Positions 35,140 through 46,186 are shown, counted from the first letter of the stretch. The stretch is 64,000 nt of DNA from Atopsyche davidsoni (GCA_022113835.1 JAILWY010000030.1:930001-994000); one strand, 5' to 3'. The notes: a model not told the origin generated them from the letters alone. Numbers and translations: made by a program.

Positions 35140-35510
35140 GCGCCGAAGTCTGCGCGTCCATCAGACACTTTGTTCACTCGATACGGGCACGAAACACCTA
35201 TGTAGTCTAATCCGCGGTTCAGATGACTTGCGCCCTCTCCGCGAATACAACTCTCTCATAAATAAACATCAGTGATTCCATTATTATAATTAAACGCTTT
35301 GAGTCGCGCCAGAGCGAGAAGACAAACATCTGATCGGACGCTTTACATACAAATTTACATCCGGCGTCCCGCTCGCACCCGATATTGCCCGATCTATACC
35401 GACGGGAGCGCGGCCTCTCGCTCTCCCGTACCTGGGACTGCCTCCGTCCCGCTCTCGCGTACCGCGCCGTCCCTCTCGCACTGATCGGGGAATGCCCCGA
35501 ACAAATTGTT
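35140..35510. promoter_or_regulatory. CpG-rich promoter-like block, first of a cluster
   Basis: CpG-dense with CTCTCGCTCTCCCG and CGCTCTCGCG (GAGA-factor-type CT runs) and TCTAATCCGCGG. The frames through it on both strands are compositional. It is about 1 kb from the larger CpG block at 36.4-37.2 kb. Confidence 0.35.
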
Positions 35511-36384
35511 CTCATTATGATATATTCTGAAATACATTCCGATTGCTATTAGTCGTGTGCTTCTTAAAATTGATTTTTGGCTACAGAATGCTTTCGAGAG
35601 AAGATATTTTAAGTAATCGCATCAATCTCAGCGTGTTTTTTTTTTGTTTTTGCAACATTTTAAATATCTGAAATACATAAGCACCGAAACACAATATGTA
35701 TAAAGTATACCTAAGATACCTGATGTTCCTTTGTAATAATAGCATGCTGCGTTATACAAACTGAGTAAATTCACTCAGATGTCTATCTTTATTTACTAGA
35801 CTAATTTTTCAACTCATGCAATAAAGGGTTTTTTTTACACATACTTCCCTCCACAAACTCAACGAAAATATAAAAAACCTCGTAAGTCCCAAAACTTGCG
35901 CCAGGAGCGAGGGACAACCACGTTCCGTATTGCAAACAAAGTCTTAATAACTATTAAGAGAATCTTTTTAATTTTTTTGTTGTATAGTCGAAAACATAAA
36001 TCTAACTTTTTTGTACGCAGATTTCATCATTCCAATTTTTTTACTCTGCAAACTTGAAAACCTAATCAATTCGGGAGAGTCACGTTGTTTCGTTTAAATT
36101 TCAGATACATTTTAAAATAAGCCATTTAGTTTATTAACAAACTAATTGCAACTGTCGCGTTATTTAATACGTTTTGTGATAATTTTTTTATCTATACTTA
36201 TTTTCGTGACCGCAAACTAAAAACAAATTATTTTTCGTCTTGAGGTTAAATCGGTCACAACGAGGATCACCCGATCGACAGCTGAAGTCCAACGCTACAG
36301 TTCCCTTTGTTTCGTCGATGTCTCCGTTCTTTTTGTTTTATCAGACGAATAAATAAAAAATCTCCAAATTAACGTTTAATGAGG

Positions 36385-37165
36385 CTCTCTGCACCCGTCG
36401 CAACCGACTTGCAATCGGCCAATGTTTTGTCTCAAGTAAACACGCAGTCTGAAGGAGAGGGGCGCATCGAGTGCGAGTGTGCACACGCTGCGACACGAAT
36501 TAGCCAATGGAGTCTTATTTTGCGTTGTTTACTTTAGGCGAGACTACAAATTCGCCCAAAATAAAAGGTCGCCGTGGCCGATCGCGAGTCGGTCGCGAGT
36601 CGCGTCGCGCGCGCGGAGGGCCTCGATCATTGTCGAGATTCCAAATGCGTTTGTCGGGATCTATTCTCGTAAATACCGCGTCAAATAATAAGAAGCGCAT
36701 CATTCCCGCCGGTGGACACGCGTAACGATCTCGAATCAATCGAAAATAGAAACGCGAGCGCGGGCCGATCGCTCCCGAATCGCAAATAACCGCTCGGCTC
36801 GCGACTTATCGCGCGATTATCGCATGTCAAAACATTCGGATAGAGATGATACCTGCGCGCGCGCCGTCTCGCTCTGCCGCGCGCGCGCCGTCGCTCGCTC
36901 TCTCTCCCGCGCACGTATATTTCATTCAAACACAATACGATACCGCAAGCACGCTTACCAACACAAATAAACAGACAATCTCCGCTTCTGGTGCGAGCGA
37001 GGCGGCCGTCGCGCCGTCTCGCTCCCGCGCCCGCGCGCTTTGCCGCAGTGCCGCTAGATGGCCGCGCTGTCAATCCACCGCCAATAATATTTACTCCTAA
37101 GGATTCAAATCTGGAGCGGAGCCTATTTTTCTAATCTATTGTGATATTATTCAGCCGCGGTCTCT
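36385..37165. promoter_or_regulatory. CpG island with promoter character
   Basis: The strongest promoter-like region here. It has CCAAT boxes (CGGCCAATG near 36,417; AGCCAATGG near 36,502), repeated TCGCGAGTCG-type CpG words near 36,585-36,605, GAGA-type CTCGCTCTCTCTCCCGC at about 36,893, and a CTCF-like site at 37,050-37,068. Several frames of 60-130 codons run through it on both strands but are arginine/alanine-rich and mutually overlapping, as expected of CpG islands. It may mark a transcription start of a gene whose exons lie outside. Orientation is unknown. Confidence 0.45.
37050..37068. promoter_or_regulatory. Insect-CTCF-like site
   Basis: GCCGCTAGATGGCCGCGC resembles the fly CTCF consensus (a CCGCTAGATGGCGC-type core). 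A weaker GGCAGATGGCAGTGGCGG is at about 37,615. Occupancy is unknown. Confidence 0.35.
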
Positions 37166-37479
37166 CAACGAGAGCTACTCACTAATTTAGAAAACACCCG
37201 CAATCAACACCAAGCGCGCCTGCAATTAATTCGAAAAATACAAACAACAACAGCGCAGCATTTGCGACGAGTAGCGCTGCTTCTGCTGATGAATCCGACG
37301 AACTGCAACCGAGCGAGAATTTGTAACAATAACACAAAAAAAATATTATAGCCCGAGCGGCGGCCGCCCGCCCCGAAACATCGCAGCAAGTTTGGTTTGT
37401 AAAAAAAAAAAAAAACAAAAAAAAAAAAAAACAAATAAATAATTAAAGGCGACAATATTGACTGGAACACCGCAACGTG

Positions 37480-37770
37480 AGTGAAATTTTGACAGACGGT
37501 CCGATGCGGCGTTGCCGGGTCGACGCGCGCCGTTTGACAGTCGCGAGAGCGAGACGGCCGCGCGGCTATCGCTCGCTCGCTCTGATAGCCGAAGCCGCGC
37601 TGACTCCCTCGGCCGGCAGATGGCAGTGGCGGTGGGAAACTTGGCGGCCGCGCCGTTGCAACATCTCCGCGCTCACTAGTCGGGCCAAGTCTCCGGCACT
37701 GACACTCGGCACTACGGCACTACGGCGCGGGGGGGAGGCTGCTCGATGGAAGAATGCGAGCGCTGATGCC
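37480..37770. promoter_or_regulatory. CpG-rich promoter-like block with GAGA-type runs
   Basis: Contains GCGAGAGCGAGACGG, the imperfect palindrome GCTATCGCTC...CTGATAGC, and tandem GGCACTACGGCACTACGGCG near 37,710. A 140-codon frame crosses this and a CA microsatellite and is rejected as a gene. Confidence 0.35.
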
Positions 37771-37776
37771 GCTCAG

Positions 37777-37831
37777 TACACACACGCACACACTCACACA
37801 CACACACACACTCACATGTACATATATATAT
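37777..37831. repeat. (CA)n microsatellite running into (AT)n
   Basis: Interrupted CA dinucleotides followed by CATATATATATG. Confidence 0.9.
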
Positions 37832-37964
37832 GTAATCATTGTAAATCGAAAACTAACAAAAAAGTGTATAATTCAGTCATTTATTTTAACGTAAAATAAA
37901 ACTTTAAAAATAACAGTCAATTCATATAATGACAATAAGATATAGGCACACATATATATATTTG

Positions 37965-38165
37965 TTATTTTTCCACGTGTTAATTTTTATTGGTAACCGA
38001 TTTCGGCAACCTCTCACGTTGGCATTATCAAACTGTAACAAACATTATCATAAAAAAATGTGAAAGGTTGGCGAAACCGGTCACCAACAAAATTTAGCAT
38101 GTAGAAAAATTACTCAAGTATTCAAATGGAATTCCACCAAGTACTCTCTGTAAAAAAAATATTGA
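37965..38165. repeat. Fold-back repeat with hammerhead-like core, copy 2
   Basis: The left arm on the minus strand reads TTTGATAATGCCAACGTGAG then GGTTGCCGAAATCGG. The right arm on the plus strand reads GGTTGGCGAAACCGGTCACC. The outer part, with CACGTGTTAA and ATGTAGAAAAATTAC, continues into GGAATTCCACCAAGTACTC, a block also found in the tandem repeat at 6.1-6.98 kb. Stem II would be GCCAAC/GTTGGC in the unmutated form. Same family as 22,243-22,342. Confidence 0.55.
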
Positions 38166-38511
38166 TTCTTTAAACAATTTAAAAACTGTTATTACTTTCG
38201 TAGACTTCTCTCTTCCTGATTGGCATGGTGTCACTTTCACGTTTCCCTTTTAATCCAATTCAAACACACTGAAGTGTTTCTAAAAGATGTAATCTAGTAT
38301 TACGAATTATTTAATTATGTCACATTGACTCCGATCAATACGAAAATCAATCCATCGAGACGCGCAACTCAAAGTCACTGTATCTGACACATCGATGAGC
38401 TTTTCGAAAGCTTTCATTCCTCCGCAACCCTGAACTTTGTGCACGCCAGGGAGTCATACGGTCGTTCAAAAAATGACTAGAAATATAAGCGCCAGTGTTA
38501 CCAAGCGAAAT

Positions 38512-38555
38512 CGTGTAAATAAAGAACCGCGTAAATAAAGAACCGTGTAAATCGG
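38512..38555. repeat. 16-bp minisatellite, 2.5 units
   Basis: Units of C(G)(T/C)GTAAATAAAGAAC at 38,512-38,527 and 38,528-38,543, then a partial unit running into AATCGGGGG. Confidence 0.7.
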
Positions 38556-38984
38556 GGGATACAGCGCTTCTCGCTTTCCTCGGCTGTGCGCGCCGCGGGG
38601 AGGTGTTTGTTGTTCCTGTAGTGGCGATGGTTATTTATTTTTTCCAGTAGCCATTGAACGCCCAGTAAATGGATGGACGATGGATTACATTACGAAAAAC
38701 GATACTTTTTCTAGAAAACTAGATGCTACATTATAAACTTAAATGTTTGTTACTGAATAAACGCATTATTCTTTGTTATATTATAAATAAAACTTGAGTG
38801 GTTTTTTATTTATCATCGCATTAAAATTATATGTAAATTATTTTTTTTCAGCTCCCATTCTAGTTGATATATTATATTAATTTAAAGTATATGCCAAAAT
38901 ATTTACATCGCAGCGTTAATAATTTTTTTTTTACCGAATGCATATTTAACAGGCTGCAAAATCCTACAAAGTAATTTTTCGCGT

Positions 38985-39190
38985 TTACTACCGCGCAAAG
39001 ATATAAACATCGGCACCCGTCGAATAATAATAAAACTTCAAACCGTAACGGCAATAAATTCATAATTTATTACACCCGGCCGGCGACAATAAATCAGCTG
39101 GTGCCCTTGCTACACCCATTATCGCTCAACTAAAAACATTTACAGCTCGCACAATATGCATATTATTTATCAGCCGTAAAAAAAAAAACC
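38985..39190. promoter_or_regulatory. Candidate enhancer-like conserved block
   Basis: Dense Hox/Cdx-type cores (CAATAAATTCATAATTTATTAC, split here as CAATAAATTC and ATAATTTATTAC; CAATAAATCAGC; ATTATTTATCAGCC) with CCGGCCGGCG. No repeat hallmark and no ORF. Inference from motif density. Confidence 0.3.
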
Positions 39191-39270
39191 AAAATCGAAA
39201 AAAAAAAACAAAAAAACGCATGACAATTAAAAGTGGCGCGTCGGTGGATGTCAGCGCCGCGAGAAGTGGG

Positions 39271-39375
39271 GGGGTGCAGGGGGGTGCAGGGGGGTGCAGG
39301 GGGGTGCAGGGGGTGCAGGGGGGTGCGTGGGGGGGGGCAGGGGCGGCTCGGGTCGGGGGCACTCGGGGGTGCTCG
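39271..39375. repeat. GGGGTGCAGG 10-bp tandem array
   Basis: Four perfect 10-bp units (39,271-39,310), degenerate units to about 39,330, then G-rich sequence. G-quadruplex-capable on paper. Open frames are glycine- or proline-rich artefacts. Confidence 0.9.
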
Positions 39376-39479
39376 GGCATTTCCGGTGGCGCAGAGGGAG
39401 ACGGCGTCGCCCTCGCGGGGGTTCGTCCACAGGTTTGCTGAACTTAAAACTTATTGAACAAGAAGATTCGATCTGCAAC

Positions 39480-42100
39480 AAGTAAGCCCTTTTTATATCC
39501 AATAGCGATTAATTTAAAAATTTTGATTATAAGTAAAAAAAAAATATATTTAGTTACATTATATTAAACAGAGAAATTAAAAACATTTATTGAATATATA
39601 TTTAACACCAAAAAATATATATTCAATAAATCTGCCTTTACAGGAATAAAGATAATGTTATTATGAACATAGAATGTTCAACAGTAAATTTTTTTTTTTT
39701 TTTAAATGTATACATTTTTATTTCTGAGAAAATAGCGTAAAAAAATTATGAATATTTTTCTTTAAAAAAAATATGATTTATATTTACCTATTAAACGTTG
39801 TAAACTGATAACATCATTTTTATTGATTTAATCACACAAATTTGATTATTTAATCTGAATGACGTCATTCACAGCTTGATAAGCGTTGTTAAATTAAATA
39901 TTGCAGATTCATTTGATACAATATAGAGTTCAGCCAAACAAGCGTTTATATTCATGTTATTTGAAATTCACATCTGTATTTTTCAAAGCTGTAATCTTGA
40001 TTTGAAAAATACATGCATTGGTAACAAAAAGTTTACACCCACAGTTATTTGTAAATATACTCCGAGTGCGAGCGAGAAAAAGCAGAAGCCCTTTAAGAAT
40101 GATTGGTGTAATAATTTCGAGCATTCCCATTATTGGGATTTTATTGAACATTAAAGAATTACAATAAAAAGTTGCAATGCAAAAATGCAAAGCTGAATAT
40201 CTTTAATCTTGACTTAATGATACTAAAAATAAACTATTTAAGTAATCAAAAATTTTGATAGAGAGCTTTAATTTTAATATTTTATTTAAATCTCTCAATG
40301 TAAGCAAAAATATGAACAACAGTTACATTCTGAACTACCTTCAACTTTGTTTTGTCTCCGGCGTTTTCCCTTTGGTACACAATGATATTTTAAAATTTAC
40401 TTTTGAATCTGAAAACATTTTGTAATTCTTCACCAGGACTTGAATTTAGGAGAGCGCAAGTGTGCCAACCGCTGGACCACAAAGCGACTCAAAACAAACA
40501 ACAGTTAACTCTTTAATATACAGCATATATGTAATCTGAAATTAATAAAGTAAGTCAAGGCTACACAACTCTCATGTATAGATTATCCGATCGGAGATCT
40601 GACGAAGTTGGCCGTAAATATAATGATTATAACAATCATTGTTATGCACACGTTCATGCACTTGCATAATTCAAACAATGATTATTCATTTCATACTGAT
40701 ACCGCGCTATTAAATCAATAATTAAACCTCATTTAAAATGGTTGGCTGGGTGACAGGCTTGATTTTATTCAAAATGATGATCTCAAACCGATGAACTAAT
40801 TAATTTCTAACAAAGGCTACAATGGCGTATATTTTATTCTTGCGTAAGATATTTCAATTGATACAGCCAATAAAAATACTTTCGTCACATTAAAATTATT
40901 TTCTGTTAAAGGGCAACCATATGTTATTTATTTTATTGGTCTTAAAATGGACAACTTATATTGACCAATCAAGTCACTTACTAAACCCAGTCTAAGAAAA
41001 CTAAGGTGTAGTGGCATTGTTGTCAAGTTTGTATATTACCTTTATAATAATATAATATTGATTCATAAACACCTTTATAATGTCAAAATTATGACGTCAA
41101 AAGCTTAGGCTCACTTAGACCTGGTTTAGCGTGTCTGCGTAATTCAATGGCTGAGTGACACGCTAAATCTGTGTTTTATATATTAAACAGTTGTCTTAAT
41201 CATAGAGGATATTTGTTGACCGAAGTTATGGCAAAAATCTCCCATTCCTAATAGAATATTCGATTATCCGAATATTAATTAATTAATTGGTTACACGTAA
41301 AAGGAAGAAAGAGTCATTAAAAGCTTTGCTGCCATCCATAGATTAACTCAGAAGATCGTAGCCGGTGAGCAAAGACGAATGGACTCCAGGGGCGGACGTG
41401 CTAGAATTAATATTAATATTTACTTGAAAATACTCTTGAGTTCCATTCTAGTTAGTATTCGTTTTTTTTATACTGTCTTAGGTTTTATCATACTTTGGTT
41501 TAATTGTAAATATATGTTTTATTCATAATTGATACAATAAGCAAAACGATTGCATATTCATACAGCTAATTTAAGACCATGTAAACAATTCACACCTTGC
41601 GTTTATATATTCGGCTAACGAGAGGAGTGGCCTTTGATCTTTATATGTTAACTTCTGGAAAACGGATAAAGACGAATTTTATGTCTTCCTCACCTCCGGA
41701 ATTTCCAGGTACCTATTTAAAGATAAATCGATTGAAGTTAATTTACAGGAAGCGGAGTGTATTTATACCGATGATTATACACTTACAAAAACATACATTT
41801 TAAAGTCGATTCACGTCTTATAGATTTATATATAAATGTATATGCTAATTCCATTTGCTTAGGGCGAGAAATATGATATTTATGAAATCATCACTTTCAA
41901 GTAATTTAGATCACGCAATGAAGCCAGATGAGCAGATTAATAATCGAAGAAACATAATAGCGAATGAATATCCGGGAGCTATAAATGTCATCATTGTTTA
42001 CAATAATGTCTGTGTTGAATTATTATAATGATTTTTTTTTTATATATAAAAACGATCAGTGTGTTAATCAAATAAAATAATATTTTTTCTTCGCAAGTGA
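39480..42100. other. A+T-rich DNA with one SINE head, no gene
   Basis: Contains two TGACGTCA sites (39,860-39,867 and 41,092-41,099) without a CpG islet around them. Small A/T-biased frames are not credible genes. Confidence 0.5.
40428..40495 (-). repeat. tRNA-derived SINE head with A and B boxes
   Basis: The minus strand reads TCGCTTTGTGGTCCAGCGG, TTGGCACACTTGCG, then AATTCAAGTCC, so both promoter boxes of a tRNA-like head are visible. It is among the better-preserved copies. Confidence 0.6.
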
Positions 42101-42104
42101 TAGT

Positions 42105-42312
42105 ACTAAGCAGGTTTGGCTCTGCTGCGACTACTAGCGGCACGGGCGGCCGCAGAGCCGACAGCGCCGCGTCTCATCCGCGATCTGAGCCGCTAGCAGC
42201 TAATGCGCGTTGGCGTCAATTGAACGCGTTGAAGTCAGCAAATGTTTAACTTGATCCTGCCGGCCCCGTGTCCTTATTAAGCCCGAACAAGGTCGAAGCA
42301 TTCGCGGAAAAT
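42105..42312. promoter_or_regulatory. Candidate conserved CpG-rich block
   Basis: Non-repetitive with GGCTCTGCTGCGACTACTAG, GGCGGCCGCAGAGCC (inverted GGCTCTG/CAGAGCC arms about 40 bp apart), GTCAATTGAACGCG and CTTATTAAGCCC. No protein-like frame. Regulatory role inferred. Confidence 0.3.
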
Positions 42313-42651
42313 AAAACAACGAAAAAATACATCAATTTAAATTCGACGAGAGAAATAAAATTCAGTTCGAAGAATACCTCAACTGTTCAAGAAAGAGAGC
42401 CTAAAAGAGATTTTCAAAATTGTATTATATAATGACGAAAAATACACGTTTTCATAATAATGAAACAAGGTTTATTTATAATATTAATAATATTATCAAA
42501 TATTTTTTTTAGTTTCTTGAGTACAAAGCCGCGACAACCCGAATAGATACGCACATAGGACAGAAAAATGCACCTCGGAAAGGTGCGCTCAACCTTTAAA
42601 TTGAATTAAAATTTAACGCGTGTAATTAATAAAAAAAAACTGCGGAATAGT

Positions 42652-42715
42652 TTTGAACCCGAGACTCTATAATCAGCAAGCAAGCGTGCTAGACTCTGGA
42701 CCACGAGGCGATTCT
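42652..42715 (-). repeat. tRNA-derived SINE head with A and B boxes
   Basis: The minus strand reads TCGCCTCGTGGTCCAGAG, CTAGCACGCTTGCTTGC, then CGGGTTCAAAAC. A clear A-box region and a B box (GGTTCAAA) are present, but no complete acceptor stem. Confidence 0.65.
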
Positions 42716-42719
42716 TCAC

Positions 42720-43740
42720 GCCTGCATTCAGACGCTCCAGTTTATGCATTGCTTGCCACCGTGTTATTGTCAACATAGCTTCGCAGGCGGTGAGTCTTCA
42801 GCCTCGGCCGCACGCCCGCGTCTATTTATAGAACTCCAGGTCGACGACAGCATAGCGCACCAGGAGTACGTGTGAGCGTCATGAGGGCGTCCGCGGACTC
42901 GGAGACCTCTCAAGGACTCTATCTCCTGCCATGGAAACAACTGTTTGAGAAACCAGACAGAACTCTTTAAATAAACAATCCAACATTATTTCTTAAACGG
43001 CTAAAGCACTTATGATGCTTGTTATCCCCTAGCAATAAGGCTACTCACATTGATGACTTAAATGTGGATAGGTAAATAAATAAATAATTTAATACTAAGG
43101 AAGTACTTCTTGTGGTCTCGTGAGATTCATTGTGAGGGATTTAGGTAATGGGTCATATTGTAGCAATTCTTAATTGATGATGCCTTCGTAAAACAAATCA
43201 GGTCAGTGTTAAACTATTTGTTTTTTAAGTGAGTAAGTATTTGAGGTAGTGGAATACCACAAAATAATTTATATCATTATCATAAATAACAATTCTACAA
43301 GTATATTCTAAATAATTTTAATTTAATTAATTATATGGTGTTGCAGTGGTGCATCGATAATTGTGACAGCTAATTTTTATTAAAAAAATAAAACTGCAAG
43401 CATTGCAAATTGCCTGTACATGTTTAGTAATGTTGCCAGTTTGCGTGTTTGCTCACGCCGCAATAGTGAAGGAACTATCGTCTAACAATTTCGCACGATC
43501 GATCGAAAAAAATAATAACCAAAAACTATATAAAAACCACCTTCTAGTTATTTATAAAAAATAATATCATACATAATATAAGTGATGATAGGATATGGCA
43601 GCACGCCATAATTTCACAAGTGAGTGCCTAAACAGTAATAAGGTCTTTAGCATGTTTGGAATCACCCTGTACAAACGTTCCTACACGAGCGCTAAGAGAT
43701 GTAAAGCGATGGTCTAATTATTAGTATTTGGGAACTCCCC
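42720..43740. other. Mixed then A+T-rich DNA without a gene
   Basis: A G/C-mixed section (42,720-42,960) is followed by A/T-rich DNA. Nothing recognised. Confidence 0.45.
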
Positions 43741-43747
43741 GCTCTCC

Positions 43748-44122
43748 CAGTTCCGTTGCTTGTGCATGGCTGCCATTCTGTACCCTGGCCATGGCGCCCG
43801 CCGACAGTTTTACGTGTGCCCGCCGTTTTGCCAACACGATAAAAAATTTAAATTTAATTTAAGTTAACAGAAAAATGTTATGAAAAAATTAATATTTAGA
43901 AATTAAACAGAGAAATATAGGAGAAAATAATTCTATTCTTTTAATTTTTATACTATCATTTTCTACTTATTATTTATTTTATATTTAATAATTATTATTT
44001 TTTTGTGCACTTTATGTATTATTGACTATGTTCAACTATAAGTATACCTTGAAAAAATAAAAAGTGCTCGCCGCCCTACCATAATTCTAGAATGTGCTCT
44101 TGGGTGCAAAAAGGGACCCCTG
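43748..44122 (-). mobile_element. Short non-autonomous hAT-type element, copy 2
   Basis: The reverse of 7,545-7,875: the right end is AATGTGCTCTTGGGTGCAAA...GGGACCCCTG, the left end CAGTTCCGTTGC, and the G/C-rich sub-terminal block CCATGGCGCCCGCCG is shared. At 375 bp it is slightly longer than copy 1. No intact 8-bp duplication was found, so it is older or its edge is eroded. Confidence 0.75.
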
Positions 44123-44136
44123 CACTACACTATTTT

Positions 44137-44175
44137 CGAGGATAAGAAGAGGCACTCGATGAAGAAGGGAACGAT
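44137..44175 (+). repeat. Possible non-LTR 3' tail
   Basis: AGAGGCACTCGATGAAGAAGG resembles the GAGAAGCACTTGATGAAGAAG tail of the non-LTR family. No coding part is left. Confidence 0.3.
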
Positions 44176-44281
44176 AAAAACGCTAAGCCATTAATCAGTG
44201 GTGAATTGTGTTGATCGAATTTTTCAGTATTTCGAATCGATCGTTAAATCGACTTCTGCCCCAGCACTAGAGATTAGCAGC

Positions 44282-44390
44282 CTCCGCGCGCGCCCCGACC
44301 AGCTGCGCCCCAGCCGGCGGCCCCAGGGCGCGCCCCCGTCCGCCCCCGCCCCCGCCCCCACCCGCGCCCCGTCCGCGTCCTTTTTCAGCC
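44282..44390. repeat. C-rich low-complexity block
   Basis: CCCCCGTCCGCCCCCGCC-type units. The frames on both strands are compositional. Confidence 0.6.
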
Positions 44391-44539
44391 TATTAACGGT
44401 AATTGATGAGGATTGTTCTTGTGCATCACCCGAGCCACCGCAGATCCCCGGCCCGCGAGCAAAAAACCCTTCACTTGGACTGCAAGAAGACACATCAGTG
44501 GTAAACTGTCTCAAAACGTATTATTCAATTCGTAAATAA

Positions 44540-45553
44540 TCTACTATAATAATAATAGCCATTGTGTGTGTGTATGCTTCGTTTTACGGTTCTCTATAGA
44601 ACATCTTAAAAGATACAACGCTGATTTTTTGCACGTAAGTTTAGTAAATTTTTCCGCAGCTATGTGCCGAATTTCAAGACGATAGGATAATATTTTCATT
44701 CATAAACTATAAAATATGCTTTAGCGAGTTTCAATATGTACGAATTATATGATTCTGTTCTTCACCGCGAGAATTTCAAATTTAGAACTTTTACAAAAAA
44801 AACAAATTTTGGATGCTTCTAAGAAAGTTCCAGCTTATGTCAGTTTGACACAAATGCCATCTCTATTTTTTTATCGAAATTGCATTAGAAATTATTAATC
44901 ACATCATTAATAACTCAAAATAACACCTTCTACGCACAGAAAACGTAATTAAAAAAGAATTGCACAATTGAATGTGATAAAGACTGCATCAAATAAATAA
45001 AAGTGCAGTGAAAAGTAATGTGTTGTTTGTGACACGAAATGTGACATAAATGTCAAGCAATGAGTTGGAAGGAAAACGTGAGCAGCGTCTTCTTAAAATT
45101 CGAGTACGCGCATCGACCTCAAGACAAAAAGAAACTGATGCACAGCGAACGCTGCGTTTGTCTTCGGATTAATTAGTGTGACCTGTCGATTCTGCAATGC
45201 TTTACATTATCAAGCAGAAAACCCATCAGATGGAAAGTTCAACGATTACTATCACAAAGGAAAAGTGAAACTACCAGCAAGACCTATTTCCCCAGTATAT
45301 TTAAAGGATATTTATAATGGAAATTTCAAGAGAAAAACAAGATCATACAATAACAGTATATCTTTTGCATCAATGGGAGCTAAATTAACAGTGGACAACT
45401 CTGCTTCAAAGTTCAAGGCCAAGTATATCACAGAACTTCGCACCTTCATCCAACTGATGGTACAAAATTAAAGCATTATTCATCTTATTATGTTCAAACA
45501 CTATTGCATCGTTCATCGAATGCGCGTCATTCTGTGACGGGCTACATTTCTAG
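44540..45553 (+). mobile_element. Non-autonomous Helitron, copy 2 (1 kb)
   Basis: Starts TCTACTATAAT after an A and ends CTAG before a T. The terminator hairpin is CGTCA-TTCTG-TGACG at about 45,525. The first 110 bp and last 250 bp match copy 1 (16,635-17,025). The interior keeps part of a Helitron gene: a start-like stretch at 45,051 whose arginine/glutamate-rich sequence resembles the N-terminal repeats of Helitron proteins, then the frame at 45,178. The Rep catalytic and helicase domains are absent, so it is an internally deleted derivative. Confidence 0.88.
45178..45471 (+). pseudogene. Helitron protein N-terminal fragment
   Basis: A 97-codon frame in Helitron copy 2. MTCRFCNALHYQAEN is the cysteine-containing start of the region upstream of the Rep domain. 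YYHKGKVKLP matches the usual CC..GKV.LP with both cysteines replaced by tyrosine. RSYNNSISFASMGAKL matches the conserved R.YN...aFaS.ga motif that precedes the Helitron N domain. After about residue 68 the sequence departs from the family, consistent with an internal deletion. An earlier out-of-frame piece lies at 45,051-45,170, so a frameshift or stop separates the two. Not functional as a transposase. Confidence 0.8.
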
Positions 45554-45604
45554 TTTAAATATAATGTTCATTGTCAATTATTATGTTTTATATTTTTAAT
45601 AAAT

Positions 45605-46186
45605 TTATTCAATATCTACGTCGACAATAAAGTTGTGGAAAGAGTTAAAATATTTAGATATTTGGACAGCTGGTTGAATGAGAACTGAAATCCTGACCAG
45701 GAAATTAAAGTGAGGATTTAGACAGCATGCAGCGCGTTTAATAATTTGAAGAAAAAACTATGCTCAAGAGATATAACACTGAGATTCACCAAGAGCTATG
45801 TCGTCTCAGATCTTATTTATGGAGTCGAAGTTTGGACATTCAAGAAATGTGAAGAGTTGAGGCCCCAAAAATGTTGCTGTACAGGAGAATCCTTAAAATA
45901 CCATGGTTTGACCGCGTCACAAATGAATGAGTCTTGCACAGAATGCGCAAAGAAAGGGAGCTCTCGACGTTGGTAAAGAAGCAAAAGGTTTCCAGCTGAT
46001 TGTCCAATGAAAAATCGAAGGAAAAGGGGGCACTGGAAGAATGATGTTCACGTGGATGTGAAATTCGCGCCAGCGGCTAGAGATTGGAAGAGCGGCCGGA
46101 TTGATGAGACTGGTCCAGGATAGGGATATGTTCGAGGAAACGGTCACCAACCTCCTATGGGGAGAGGCACCAGAAAAAGAAGATAA
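45605..46186 (+). pseudogene. Non-LTR retrotransposon, 5'-truncated ORF2 C-terminus and 3' end
   Basis: Sister of 29,046-29,685, truncated at nearly the same place (AATATCTACGTCGACAATAAAG). It encodes YLDSWLNEN-like, CSRDITLRFTKSYVVSDLIY and GVEVWTFKK words, then ends CGGTCACCAACCTCCTATGG and an A/G-rich tail. Stops (for example after WLNEN) and shifts show decay. It lies about 50 bp downstream of Helitron copy 2. The minus-strand frame here is a shadow. Confidence 0.8.

Noticed and set aside
36681..37073. 130-codon minus-strand frame in a CpG island
   Set aside because: Arginine/alanine-rich and overlapped by other frames on both strands; explained by CpG composition.
37477..37899. 140-codon plus-strand frame
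   Set aside because: It crosses a CpG island, a CA microsatellite and A/T-rich DNA, and the product is low-complexity (poly-HT) with no domain.
45917..46150. 77-codon minus-strand frame
   Set aside because: Shadow of the plus-strand retrotransposon remnant.
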